A stretch of 64,000 nt of DNA from Sandaracinaceae bacterium (GTDB lineage: Bacteria > Myxococcota_A > Polyangia > Polyangiales > Houyiibacteriaceae), in the NCBI GenBank assembly GCA_016706685.1, contig JADJJE010000056.1, positions 123,946 through 187,945 on the forward strand, in the 5' to 3' direction. The stretch's first letter is position 1. Every line of letters begins with the position of its first letter. Under the pieces are notes generated by a model. The model was not told where the DNA came from and did no database searches. It worked only from the letters and a program-made list of their open reading frames with translations. Position numbers and translations under genes: made by a program. Positions 28,043-35,868 of the stretch are shown in pieces.

Positions 28043-28942
28043 TCACTTTCCGAAGGGAAAAGGCACGCCCGTCAGCTGTTCGGACACGTCCCACAGGCGG
28101 CGGGCATCGTCCTCGTTGCGGGCGCGGCCGCTGGCGCTCGCGCGCCCGGGGTAGCCGCGCATGCCCCCGAAGGACTGCGGCCCGTAGTAGCCACCCTGGA
28201 CCACGTCGGGGGACACGGCGGCGTAGAGCGACGGCAGCGCGCCCATGGCGGCCGACTGCGCGGCCACGGGGTTGAGCGTGCGGCTCATGAGGTCGTGCAC
28301 CTGCAAGTTGGTGGCCGCGTAGCCCGGGTGGGCCGCCAGCGACAGCACGTGGCTCCCGGCGCGCGTGAGCCGGCGCCCGAGCTCGAAGGTGAAGAGCAGG
28401 TTGGCGAGCTTGCTCTGGCCGTAAGCCAGCCACGCGACGTAGCCGCGCTCGAAGCCCAGGTCGTCGAAGCGCATCTTGCCGAAGCGATGCATGATGCTGG
28501 ACACCGTGACGATGCGCGCGCCCGGGGTCTTCTCCAGCAGCGGCAAGAGCTGCGCGGTGAGCGCGAAGTGCCCGAAGTGGTTGGTCCCCAGCTGCGTCTC
28601 GAAGCCGTCACGCGTGCGGCCGCGCGGCGGCACCATGACGCCCGCGTTGTTCACCAGCACGTCCAGCCGCGGGTACGTGGCCAGCACACGCGTGGCGCAG
28701 GCGGACACCGACGCGAGGTCCGACAGGTCGAGCGCCTCGAAGTGCAGCGCGCCCGTCCCGCCCGCAGCGCGCACCTCGTCCATGGCGGCCCGCGCCTTGG
28801 CTTCGCCGCGACACGCGAGGATGACGTCGGCGCCGTGCGCGGACAGCGCCTTGGCGGTCTCGAGGCCGAGCCCGCTGTTGGCGCCGGTGATGAGCACGAG
28901 GCGACCGCGCTGGTCACCGATCTGGTCCGCCGTGAAGTCCAT
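28043..28942 (-). CDS. Short-chain dehydrogenase/reductase, retinol-dehydrogenase/WW-oxidoreductase-like
   Basis: A 299-residue Rossmann-fold NAD(P)-dependent oxidoreductase. The coenzyme motif TGANSGLG (19-26), NNAG, the Ser of VSSIMHR and the catalytic YGQSK are all present, as is the LAAHPGYAATNLQ segment typical of the retinol dehydrogenase-like SDR group. The substrate is probably a hydrophobic alcohol or ketone, but cannot be specified. The ATG begins 60 nt from the start of the divergent RpoC-like gene, so the two may share a promoter region. Confidence 0.9.
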   Translation of the reverse strand: MDFTADQIGDQRGRLVLITGANSGLGLETAKALSAHGADVILACRGEAKARAAMDEVRAAGGTGALHFEALDLSDLASVSACATRVLATYPRLDVLVNNAGVMVPPRGRTRDGFETQLGTNHFGHFALTAQLLPLLEKTPGARIVTVSSIMHRFGKMRFDDLGFERGYVAWLAYGQSKLANLLFTFELGRRLTRAGSHVLSLAAHPGYAATNLQVHDLMSRTLNPVAAQSAAMGALPSLYAAVSPDVVQGGYYGPQSFGGMRGYPGRASASGRARNEDDARRLWDVSEQLTGVPFPFGK

Positions 28943-29002
28943 CGCCGAGGGATACCACACCGCCGGCGCGCGAGATCGCCCGACGCGTGCTAGGACCAAC
29001 GC

Positions 29003-29671
29003 GTGGCGAGACCCTCGTTCGAACCGCACTGGGCCCTCCTCGGGCTGCCAGCCGACGCCTACCCTCCGGCCCGGTACCGGCTGGTTCCCATGGAGGGCGA
29101 CGCGCTGCGCGACTGCGTGGAGGTGAAGGAAGCGCGAGAGTACGACGACGACGGTCAGTTCTTCGCGCGCGGGCTGGCCTGCCCGGAGATCTTCGGCCGC
29201 TTCGAGCCCACGGCGCGGCGCCCCTGCGAGCGGGACAGGCGCTTTGGTCGCATCCCCCTGCGGCGACCGGTGGCACACCCCCTGCGCGGACCGCTCGACT
29301 CGCTGCGGGAGCTGCCCGTGCTCCCGCCGGGGCTGCGGCCGGCCGCGCCGGGGGAGCCCACGCACCCCGTGACCGCCCGGTACACGCGCGTGGTGCGCGC
29401 CAACGCCGCGCTGGCTCAGGCAGACCACCCGAACGCGTTCCGGGATGCCTACGCCGAGCTGTGCCATGCGGTGGCGGACCTGTTCGTGGCGCCCGAGGGC
29501 TCGCTCGTGGCGCTGTTGGGCACCACGCCCGCGCTGCGCTGGGAACGGCTCGTGCGCCTCGACGCGCGCGCCGCGGAGAAGCTGTTCGACCCGGTGTGGG
29601 CCGACGACGAGGACACCCACCTGACGCTCGCGGTGCTGGCCGCGCTCGGGTTCATGGTGTCCCCGCGCTGA
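29003..29671 (+). CDS. Stand-alone RpoC (beta') N-terminal-like mini-protein
   Basis: A 222-residue protein with four blocks collinear with the RNA polymerase beta' N-terminus: VEVKEAREYDDDG...GLACPEIFGRF (39-67; compare EVKKPET and GLFCARIFGP), RRFGRIPLRRPVAH (79-92; compare RRERMGHIELASPTAH), ELPVLPPGLRP (103-113; compare VLPVLPPDLRP) and YTRVVRANAAL (127-137; compare YRRVINRNNRL). The zinc-finger loop is collapsed to a single Cys75, the long clamp insertion is deleted, and there is no NADFDGD active-site motif. It cannot polymerise RNA; binding or mimicking part of the polymerase is inferred. GTG start with AGGA 8 nt upstream. It is convergent with a Gre-family gene 6 nt away. Confidence 0.7.
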   Translation: MARPSFEPHWALLGLPADAYPPARYRLVPMEGDALRDCVEVKEAREYDDDGQFFARGLACPEIFGRFEPTARRPCERDRRFGRIPLRRPVAHPLRGPLDSLRELPVLPPGLRPAAPGEPTHPVTARYTRVVRANAALAQADHPNAFRDAYAELCHAVADLFVAPEGSLVALLGTTPALRWERLVRLDARAAEKLFDPVWADDEDTHLTLAVLAALGFMVSPR

Positions 29672-29677
29672 GCGGCG

Positions 29678-30178
29678 CTAGCTAATGGCAACGATGTCGT
29701 AGTGGCGCATGGCGCCCGCGCGGGCGATCTTGACCTCGTCTCCCACGGAGCGCCCGATCAGCGCGCGCCCCACCGGCGAAGACGGGCTCACCACCCACAC
29801 GCTGGGCTCGCCGGGCGCCAGCATGAGCTCGGTGCCGCCCGCCACGTCCAGCAGGAAGAAGGTGCGCGCCTCGCCGTCTTCGAGCTCCGTGCGCACCAGC
29901 GCCCCGAGGCCCACCGGGTCGTCTTCCGTGAAGGTGCGCGGCGAGAGCAGCCGCACGCGATGCAGCGTCTCGGCCAGCTCCTCGGTGCGCATGGCCTGCC
30001 CGCGCGCCAGGTACGACGTCTCGAGGCCGCGGGTGTCCTTGTCGTTCTCGGCGCGGGCCTCGGCATGGGTGGCGTCGACGCGCGCTTGTTCGGCGCGCGC
30101 GGCGGCGCGCTCGATGTTCTCCTCGAGCTCACGGCGGAGGGCGGCGATGACCAGGAGCTTGTCGGGTAGTGCGTTCAT
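29678..30178 (-). CDS. GreA/GreB-family transcription elongation factor
   Basis: The 166-residue protein has the Gre two-domain form: an N-terminal antiparallel coiled coil (about 1-78) with an acidic tip region (ARAENDKD), and a C-terminal FKBP-like domain closing with SPSSPVGRALIGRSVGDEV, which is the Gre signature (SPLGxALLGKxVGD). Gre factors enter the polymerase secondary channel and stimulate cleavage of backtracked RNA; some homologues only inhibit or modulate. It starts 16 nt after an isovaleryl-CoA-dehydrogenase-type gene and is likely cotranscribed with it. It meets the RpoC-like gene tail to tail. Confidence 0.87.
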   Translation of the reverse strand: MNALPDKLLVIAALRRELEENIERAAARAEQARVDATHAEARAENDKDTRGLETSYLARGQAMRTEELAETLHRVRLLSPRTFTEDDPVGLGALVRTELEDGEARTFFLLDVAGGTELMLAPGEPSVWVVSPSSPVGRALIGRSVGDEVKIARAGAMRHYDIVAIS

Positions 30179-30194
30179 GGGGGGCGCCCGTGGG

Positions 30195-31373
30195 CTAGAG
30201 GATCTTCTCTACGCTGGCGAGGTCCCGCGTCATGTTCTTGTGGTGGGCTTCCAGGGTGCCGCCGCCGATCTCGAGCAGCTTCGCGTCACGCCACAGGCGC
30301 TCCACGTGGTACTCGCCCATGTAGCCGTAGCCGCCCAGCACCTGCATGGCGCGGTCGGCCACGTTCTTGGCCATGGTGGCGCAGTAGAGCTTCACGCCGT
30401 CGGAGTCCAAGCGATGCCCCGGCGCGGTCAGGTTCATGTGCGCGGCGGTGTTGTAGACATAGGCGCGCCCCGCCATGAACTCGGCGTAGCTCTCGGCGAT
30501 GTGCCGTTGGATCTGCCCGAAGTGGTCCAGCGTCTTGCCGAAGCTCACGCGCTCGCGGGCGTAGCGGTTCATGATCTCGATGCTGCGCCGCGCGATGCCG
30601 AGGCTCATGGCGGCCAGCGTGAGGCGCTCGAGCTCCAGGTTGCGCATCATGCAGATGGTGGCGTGGCCCTCTTGGCCCACCAGGTTGGCGGCCGGCACCA
30701 CGCAGTCCTCGAACACCAGCTCGGCCGTGGACGACGCGCGCATGCCGCACTTGTCCGACAGCTTCTGCCCCAGGGAGAAGCCCTGCATGCCCTTCTCCAC
30801 CAGGAACATGGACACCTGGCTGCGCTCGGCGCCCTTGATGCGCGCGTAGACCAGGAACACGTCGCCCAGCTCGGTCTTCGAGATGGCGCCGTTGGTGATC
30901 CACATCTTGGCGCCGTTGAGCACGAACGTGTCGCCCTCGCGGCGCGCCTCCGTGCGGAGGCCCATCACGTCGGTGCCCGCGCCCGGCTCGCTCATGCACA
31001 TGCCGCCGATGCGCTCGCCCGTGCAGGCGGACGGCAGGTAGCGCATGCGCTGCGCCTCGTTGCCGTTCACGTACAGGTTGTTGGCGAACAGCATGGAGTG
31101 CGCCAGGTACGACAGCGTGAAGGCCGGGTCGGCCGCCGCCAGCTCCTCGTGCGCAATGACCGCGGCGGTGGCGTCGAGCCCTGCGCCGCCCACCTCTTCG
31201 CCGAGGGTGATGCCCAGCAGGCCCAGCTCGCCCAGCTGGCGGAAGAGCGGCACGTTGAAGGTCTCGGTGCGGTCGTGCTCGAGAGCCTGGGGCTCCACGT
31301 GGCGCTCCACGAAGGCGCGCAGCATCTCGCGCAGCTGTTGATGCTCGGGGGTGGGATTGAAGATGTCGTTCAT
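30195..31373 (-). CDS. Acyl-CoA dehydrogenase of the isovaleryl-CoA dehydrogenase type
   Basis: A 392-residue ACAD with MCMSEPGAGTDV and KMWITNGAIS motifs. The usual YEG catalytic Glu is replaced (LLEIGGGT), while Glu249 sits in LELERLTL, the position used as catalytic base by isovaleryl-CoA dehydrogenase. Branched short-chain acyl-CoA, as in leucine breakdown or iso-fatty-acid metabolism, is therefore the likely substrate class. It is followed at 16 nt by the Gre-family gene. A long spacer with no gene separates it from the divergent PIN cassette. Confidence 0.9.
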   Translation of the reverse strand: MNDIFNPTPEHQQLREMLRAFVERHVEPQALEHDRTETFNVPLFRQLGELGLLGITLGEEVGGAGLDATAAVIAHEELAAADPAFTLSYLAHSMLFANNLYVNGNEAQRMRYLPSACTGERIGGMCMSEPGAGTDVMGLRTEARREGDTFVLNGAKMWITNGAISKTELGDVFLVYARIKGAERSQVSMFLVEKGMQGFSLGQKLSDKCGMRASSTAELVFEDCVVPAANLVGQEGHATICMMRNLELERLTLAAMSLGIARRSIEIMNRYARERVSFGKTLDHFGQIQRHIAESYAEFMAGRAYVYNTAAHMNLTAPGHRLDSDGVKLYCATMAKNVADRAMQVLGGYGYMGEYHVERLWRDAKLLEIGGGTLEAHHKNMTRDLASVEKIL

Positions 31374-31566
31374 GAGTGGGCGAAGTTTGAGGGAGAGCGA
31401 GCGGGCCCAGAGCGTAGCTCAAGAATCGCCGACCGATGGCGAGGAACACGTCGACCTGGCAAATCCTGCGCCCGAACGCGCCTTCGACGACGCAAACAGG
31501 CGAATGAACTGCCCTCGCTCATCGTTGACTGATCCGACATAATGCAGTCTCTCCCGGGAGGTTCTC

Positions 31567-32319
31567 GTGACCGCCGCCCTTGCCCAGACACTTCACGCGC
31601 CCACCTTGGGCATCGCTCGGCTGTTCGACCGGCTGCCTGCCGCCGCGCGCGCCGAGCTTCTCTGGACGCGCAAGCCAATCCAAGACGCTTTGTCGTCCGT
31701 GATCGCCGCGCCCAGCGATGTCGATACTCTCGACTCGGCGTCCCGTTCGGCCATGTCGCTTGTCCAAACTGTCATGGCCAGAGTGCTCGCGCTCCAAGGC
31801 AGCGTCGTGAATCTGACGACCAGCCGAGCGACGGTCATGTCCGACCTAGCCGCCGATCGCGAGGAACTCGCGTCTTTCGTAGACGATGCGTGTTCGGTGG
31901 ACACGCTCGATTGGTGCGTCGCATTCATCAAGGACTTCTATCGCGAGGTGTGGGTTCACGTGGAGCACACTCTCAAGGACCCGGTCATGTTGGACGCGGT
32001 CCTCAACATGGATGACGAAGCCAACGTGAAGGAGCCGTTCCAGCGTGGCATCTTTGCCCTGATGGCAGCTCTGGAGTGCACGCGCCGCACCGACGAGGCG
32101 GGGACCGCGCGGACTCTCATCGACGTGGCGTTTCTAGAACTCGAGACGTTGCGAGAGCGCCTCGCGCGAGTGGGCCTCGTGCTCATTCCCTACGCTGACG
32201 ACACACTCGAAGAACGCCAAGGCCGTCTTCTCCGCTGCGCCGGCCAGGCAAAGGACGCGATGACGCCTGTGGACGTACGCGACCTTGAAGACGCACGACT
32301 TCTCTCGTTGGGCGAATGA
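31567..32319 (+). CDS. Unknown 250-residue protein coupled to a PIN-domain protein
   Basis: The protein is predicted to be almost fully helical, slightly acidic, with no signal peptide, membrane helix or known DNA-binding motif. I do not recognise a family. GTG start preceded by a strong GGGAGG. Its ATGA stop/start overlap with the following PIN gene means the two are translated together, as toxin-antitoxin partners usually are. It is three times longer than typical VapB antitoxins. The cassette is visibly less GC-rich and uses more A/T-ending codons than its neighbours, suggesting acquisition. Confidence 0.7.
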   Translation: MTAALAQTLHAPTLGIARLFDRLPAAARAELLWTRKPIQDALSSVIAAPSDVDTLDSASRSAMSLVQTVMARVLALQGSVVNLTTSRATVMSDLAADREELASFVDDACSVDTLDWCVAFIKDFYREVWVHVEHTLKDPVMLDAVLNMDDEANVKEPFQRGIFALMAALECTRRTDEAGTARTLIDVAFLELETLRERLARVGLVLIPYADDTLEERQGRLLRCAGQAKDAMTPVDVRDLEDARLLSLGE

Positions 32320-32792
32320 TCCTCGACACCAACCTGGTCTCCGCGTACCTCTTTCCCAAGGGCCCTAGCGATCCTCGTCGTGCGTTCGTGGTAGCGCGCT
32401 TGAAGGAGGAGCCCGTCGGTGTCGCATTCGTCACTCGCTACGAAGTTGAGCGTGGATTCGAAGCAAAGGTGCGGCGGGGCGAGGCTGGCGAGCAGGTCGC
32501 TGCGCGACGAAAGCTCGTTATCGCGAAACGCTTCTTCGGAATCGCGCCTGTATACGGCTTGGATGGCTACAGCGGCGAAGGATGGAGCGTGGCTGCCCGC
32601 ATTTGGGCGGCTGGGAAGGCACGCTCGCCAGCCGTCAACTTCGCCGAGAACGACCTCCTGATTGCCGCCACAGCCGCATACCACGGGCAAGTACTCGCCA
32701 CGGCCGAGACGAAACCTGCATTCCACCAACTCTCGGAGCTCGTCGCACAAGTGGGCGGCGAACTCCGGATCGAGTTTGTCCCCACAACGTGA
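32316..32792 (+). CDS. PIN-domain protein, VapC-like
   Basis: A 158-residue protein with the PIN fold acidic residues in order: Asp4 in MILDTN, Glu43 or Glu45 in RYEVERG, Asp113 in NFAENDLLIAATA and a late ATAETKPAF element where VapC proteins have their fourth site. Most VapC toxins are magnesium-dependent RNases that cut tRNA or rRNA. The length is a little above the usual 130-140. The ATG overlaps the upstream gene's stop by 4 nt. Codon use is like the partner's and unlike the flanking genes. Which RNA it cuts cannot be told. Confidence 0.82.
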   Translation: MILDTNLVSAYLFPKGPSDPRRAFVVARLKEEPVGVAFVTRYEVERGFEAKVRRGEAGEQVAARRKLVIAKRFFGIAPVYGLDGYSGEGWSVAARIWAAGKARSPAVNFAENDLLIAATAAYHGQVLATAETKPAFHQLSELVAQVGGELRIEFVPTT

Positions 32793-32843
32793 ACGCATCG
32801 GCCGCGCCGGGCGTGCGGGCACCATCGTGCTGGCACGCGGGGC

Positions 32844-33686
32844 CTAGTTCCAGACCGCTGAGGCCGACGGGCCGTCCGCGAGTCCTTCGGCCGCGGCGAA
32901 GTGCGAGAGCAACATGGCGTTGAGCGCGTCCGCGCACTGGAACGTGACACCGTGGCCCGCGTCGTCGAGGCGCACGAGCGTGGCACCCGGGATCAAGCGC
33001 GCCAGGTCGTCGTTGCGCGTCTTGTCCACCAGGCGGTCCTTGCCGGGCCGCACCACCAGCGTGGGGACGCGCAAGCGCGGCAGGCGGCTGCGCGTGTCGT
33101 GGCGCATGACCGCGGAGATCTGGCCCAGCATGGTGCTGCGCGGCGCGGGCGTGCCGAAGCGCACCTGCAGCTGCTCCCGCATCTTGCCGGGGTCGAGGGT
33201 AGCCACGAACTCGGGCGGATAGAGCAGCGCCTGGAGCGCCGCCAGGCGGCCGCCACCGCCGGCAAACGTGCGCGCGAAGTTCACGGCGCCGTCGGCCGGG
33301 GGAACCCAGCCCGTGGGCCCGCCCGCCTGCGTGGCGATCAGCGTGAGGCTCATGAAGCGCGTGGGGTGGAGCAGCGCGAGCTCCTGCGCCACCATGCCGC
33401 CCATGGAGACGCCCACCAGGTGCGCGCGCTCCCAGCCGAGGTCGTCCATGACGCGCGCGGCGTCACGGGCCATGTCCTTCATAGTCCAGAGGGGCGCCGG
33501 AGACAGCTCGCTGCCCCCCACCCCGCGGTGGTCGAAGGTGGCCACGCGGTGCCGCTGCTGGAGGGCCGCCACCTGCGGCGCCCACACGTCGCCGCGCATG
33601 CCGAGGCCCATGATCAGGAGGACGTTGGAGCCCGAGTCTCCGTGCACGTCGTAGGCGATGCGGGGGCGGGTGGCGGTGCGGCGCAT
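32844..33686 (-). CDS. Alpha/beta-hydrolase fold protein
   Basis: A 280-residue enzyme with the canonical strand/turn set: oxyanion region LLIMGLGM, DHRGVGGS, the nucleophile elbow GVSMGG, an acid in RPGKDRLVD and the catalytic His in DDAGHG. It is closest in pattern to bacterial esterase/3-oxoadipate enol-lactonase-like hydrolases, but the substrate is unknown. Start at 33686 puts the first strand at the normal place; 33701 would add five residues. It follows the LysM-MepA gene after 43 nt on the same strand. Confidence 0.88.
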   Translation of the reverse strand: MRRTATRPRIAYDVHGDSGSNVLLIMGLGMRGDVWAPQVAALQQRHRVATFDHRGVGGSELSPAPLWTMKDMARDAARVMDDLGWERAHLVGVSMGGMVAQELALLHPTRFMSLTLIATQAGGPTGWVPPADGAVNFARTFAGGGGRLAALQALLYPPEFVATLDPGKMREQLQVRFGTPAPRSTMLGQISAVMRHDTRSRLPRLRVPTLVVRPGKDRLVDKTRNDDLARLIPGATLVRLDDAGHGVTFQCADALNAMLLSHFAAAEGLADGPSASAVWN

Positions 33687-33729
33687 GGTGGGCGGCAGCA
33701 TACGCGATCCGCAGGGCCCCGGGCAGCGC

Positions 33730-35046
33730 TCAATGCGCGTGATGGAAGCGCCAGCCCGCGCGACACTCGGCGTCGGTGTCGGGGCAGACGAAGCGCACGT
33801 GCAGGTGGTCCCGGTGGTGCGCGAAGTGCCGGATGATCCCGAACCCGTGGCCCTGCCCACGCGGGTACTGAAACCAGTCGCGCAGCTGCGCCGGGGTGGC
33901 GCCCTGCGAGCGCGCGTACTCGTAGAGCGGCTGCTGCAGGCTGTAGTCGATGAAGATGGCCTCCACGCGCCGGTTCACGAGCCAGCTGTGCAGCAGCGCC
34001 CACTGGCGGCGCACGTCGAGCAGACCCGGCGTGGTGTTGGCAAAGCCGCACTCGTTGCTGCCGCAGCGCCGCCGGAAGAACGCGATGTCCACGTCGCGCC
34101 CGCTCTGATGGCTGCGGTGGTCGCGCATGGCGCCACCGTCGCGGTCGCTCAGGTCGTGGACGCGCACGCGCGGTCCATCGGGATGCTGGCGGCGCACCGC
34201 CTCGAAGCCCTCCTGGATCCACCGCACCGTCTCGAGCGTCCCGTAGGCACGCGACGACTCGCGGATGACGTAGAGCGGGTGCGACGGCAGCTCGACCGGG
34301 TGCGCCAGCGACCCGTTGTAGGGCAGGCCGATGGACTCGCTGCGGCTGAGCGGCACGGTGGTGTAGAGCCGCAGCACCCGGCCCGCGCGCAGGCCGTTGC
34401 GGCGCACGCTGGGGTTCCAGCGCAGGATCTCGGACACGGTGACCTCGTGCCGCGCCGCGATGCGCGCGAGCGAGTCCCCGCGCTGCACCTCGAGGTCCAC
34501 CGCCGGACGAGCCTCCGGGACGAAGAGGCGCTGCCCGGCGCGCACACGGTTGGGGTTGAGCCCCTCGTTGTGCTCGAGGAGCGTGGCCACCGGGACGCCC
34601 AGGCGCACGGCGATGGCGCTCAGCGTCTCACCGGGGCGCACCTCGATGGTGACACCAGGCGGGCGCTCGGCGCGACGGCGCTCGGGCTCCGGCTGGGTAC
34701 GGGCGGCGGGCGCCGCCTCGGTGGCAACAGGGGCCTCGGTGACCGGCTCCGCGCTCGCAAGCACCTCGGGCGTGACGTCCGCGGCAGGGGTGGTGGTGCT
34801 GGGAGCCGCCGCGTCGCCGCTGGGTGCGAGGCGCAGCTCCTGGCCCACCAGGATGCGGTCGCCCTCGATGCCGTTCCAGGTGCGCAGCTCTTCCACCGAG
34901 ATGCCGAAGCGCTCCGCGATGAGGCTCAGCGCGTCGCCCGGGCGCACCGCATAGAGCAGCGGTCGATCGGCGCGCGCCAGCGCAGGGAGCAGCGCGATCG
35001 CCAAAAGACAGCTGACCAGTAGCCGCTTCGAGGGTCGGAAACGCAT
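33730..35046 (-). CDS. LysM-containing penicillin-insensitive murein endopeptidase (MepA type)
   Basis: A 438-residue secreted protein with an N-terminal signal peptide (to ARA at about 26), three LysM peptidoglycan-binding repeats (YAVRPGDALSLIAERFG; IEVRPGETLSAIAVRLG; LEVQRGDSLARIAARH), a low-complexity linker between the first and second, and a C-terminal MepA-like metallopeptidase. Zinc-binding motifs HQSGRDVD and HHRDHLHVRF are present, with a cysteine pair near the site. It should cleave peptide cross-links in the cell wall. ATG at 35046 starts the signal peptide. It lies downstream of rdgB. Confidence 0.92.
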   Translation of the reverse strand: MRFRPSKRLLVSCLLAIALLPALARADRPLLYAVRPGDALSLIAERFGISVEELRTWNGIEGDRILVGQELRLAPSGDAAAPSTTTPAADVTPEVLASAEPVTEAPVATEAAPAARTQPEPERRRAERPPGVTIEVRPGETLSAIAVRLGVPVATLLEHNEGLNPNRVRAGQRLFVPEARPAVDLEVQRGDSLARIAARHEVTVSEILRWNPSVRRNGLRAGRVLRLYTTVPLSRSESIGLPYNGSLAHPVELPSHPLYVIRESSRAYGTLETVRWIQEGFEAVRRQHPDGPRVRVHDLSDRDGGAMRDHRSHQSGRDVDIAFFRRRCGSNECGFANTTPGLLDVRRQWALLHSWLVNRRVEAIFIDYSLQQPLYEYARSQGATPAQLRDWFQYPRGQGHGFGIIRHFAHHRDHLHVRFVCPDTDAECRAGWRFHHAH

Positions 35047-35120
35047 CACCTCGACGTCTAACCGAAGGGCACGGGAGCAGGCAAAAAAGCGGCGCACGGG
35101 GTGAACCGGCGCGCCCTGGC

Positions 35121-35804
35121 TCAGGGCGCCGAGGGCGGCGCCTCGAGCGCATCGGGCAGGCGCGCCACCAGCATGCGGAACGCGGCGGCGCGGTGGTTGA
35201 TGGCGTGGCGTGCCATCGGCTGCATCTCGCCGTAGGTGAGGCGCTGACCCTGGGCCACGAACATGGGCTCGAAGCCGGCTCCGAGGTCGCCGCGCGGTGG
35301 CCACACCAGCACCCCGGGGACGCGCGCCTCCGACGTGACGTACTGACCGTCGGGTGCGGCCAGCGCGAGGGCACACACGAAGCTCGCCCCGCGCGCGGAC
35401 GGCAGCGCGGCGCCGCGGTCGGCCAGCTCGAACTCCACCCGCTTCATGGCGCGCTTCCAGTCGCGCGGCTCGCCCGCCCAGCGCGCGGTGTAGATGCCCG
35501 GTGCACCGCCCAGCGCGTCCACGCACACCCCCGAGTCGTCGGCCAGGGCCACGCGGCCCGTCTGCGCCGCGGCCAAGCTCGCCTTGAGCAGCGCGTTACC
35601 GGTGAAGGTCTCCTCCGTCTCGTCCGGCTCGTGCAAGCCCAAGCTCGCGGCGCCAACGCCCGTGACGCCCAGCGGGGCCAGGAGCGTGAGCAGCTCGCCC
35701 ACCTTGCCGGCGTTGTGCGTGGCCACCACCAGCGGCGTCTTGCGCAAGCGCGCGAGCGTGATGCCGGGGGCGGGCAGAGCGGGGGGTGGTGCGGTGGAGG
35801 TCAT
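35121..35804 (-). CDS. rdgB: XTP/dITP pyrophosphatase (RdgB/HAM1 family)
   Basis: The 227-residue protein would hydrolyse non-canonical purine nucleotides (dITP, XTP) to monophosphates and pyrophosphate, keeping them out of DNA and RNA. Family motifs are present: THNAGKVGEL near the N-terminus, TFTGNALLKA, the acidic LADDSGVCVDAL, the GFEPMFV segment and a terminal NHRAAAF (commonly SHRxxA). The N-terminal 20 residues are Pro/Ala-rich. ATG at 35804 is 64 nt from the start of the divergent DUF3604 gene. Confidence 0.93.
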   Translation of the reverse strand: MTSTAPPPALPAPGITLARLRKTPLVVATHNAGKVGELLTLLAPLGVTGVGAASLGLHEPDETEETFTGNALLKASLAAAQTGRVALADDSGVCVDALGGAPGIYTARWAGEPRDWKRAMKRVEFELADRGAALPSARGASFVCALALAAPDGQYVTSEARVPGVLVWPPRGDLGAGFEPMFVAQGQRLTYGEMQPMARHAINHRAAAFRMLVARLPDALEAPPSAP

Positions 35805-35868
35805 GCTCGCGCTGCACCATGCATCGAAGGTGGCAATCCCCGCAACCATCCCGCAGACTCGATGTTTC

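Noticed and set aside
24974..28993. Very long plus-strand open frame (over 1300 codons) opposite the dikinase-like lipoprotein and SDR genes
   Set aside because: It is antisense to two genes with clear motifs, encodes an Arg/His/Ala/Val-biased product without any domain, and results from the lack of stop codons in GC-rich antisense frames.
31530..31566. TTGACT and CATAAT upstream of the PIN cassette as a sigma-70 promoter
   Set aside because: The two hexamers are only about 7 nt apart, too close for a -35/-10 pair.
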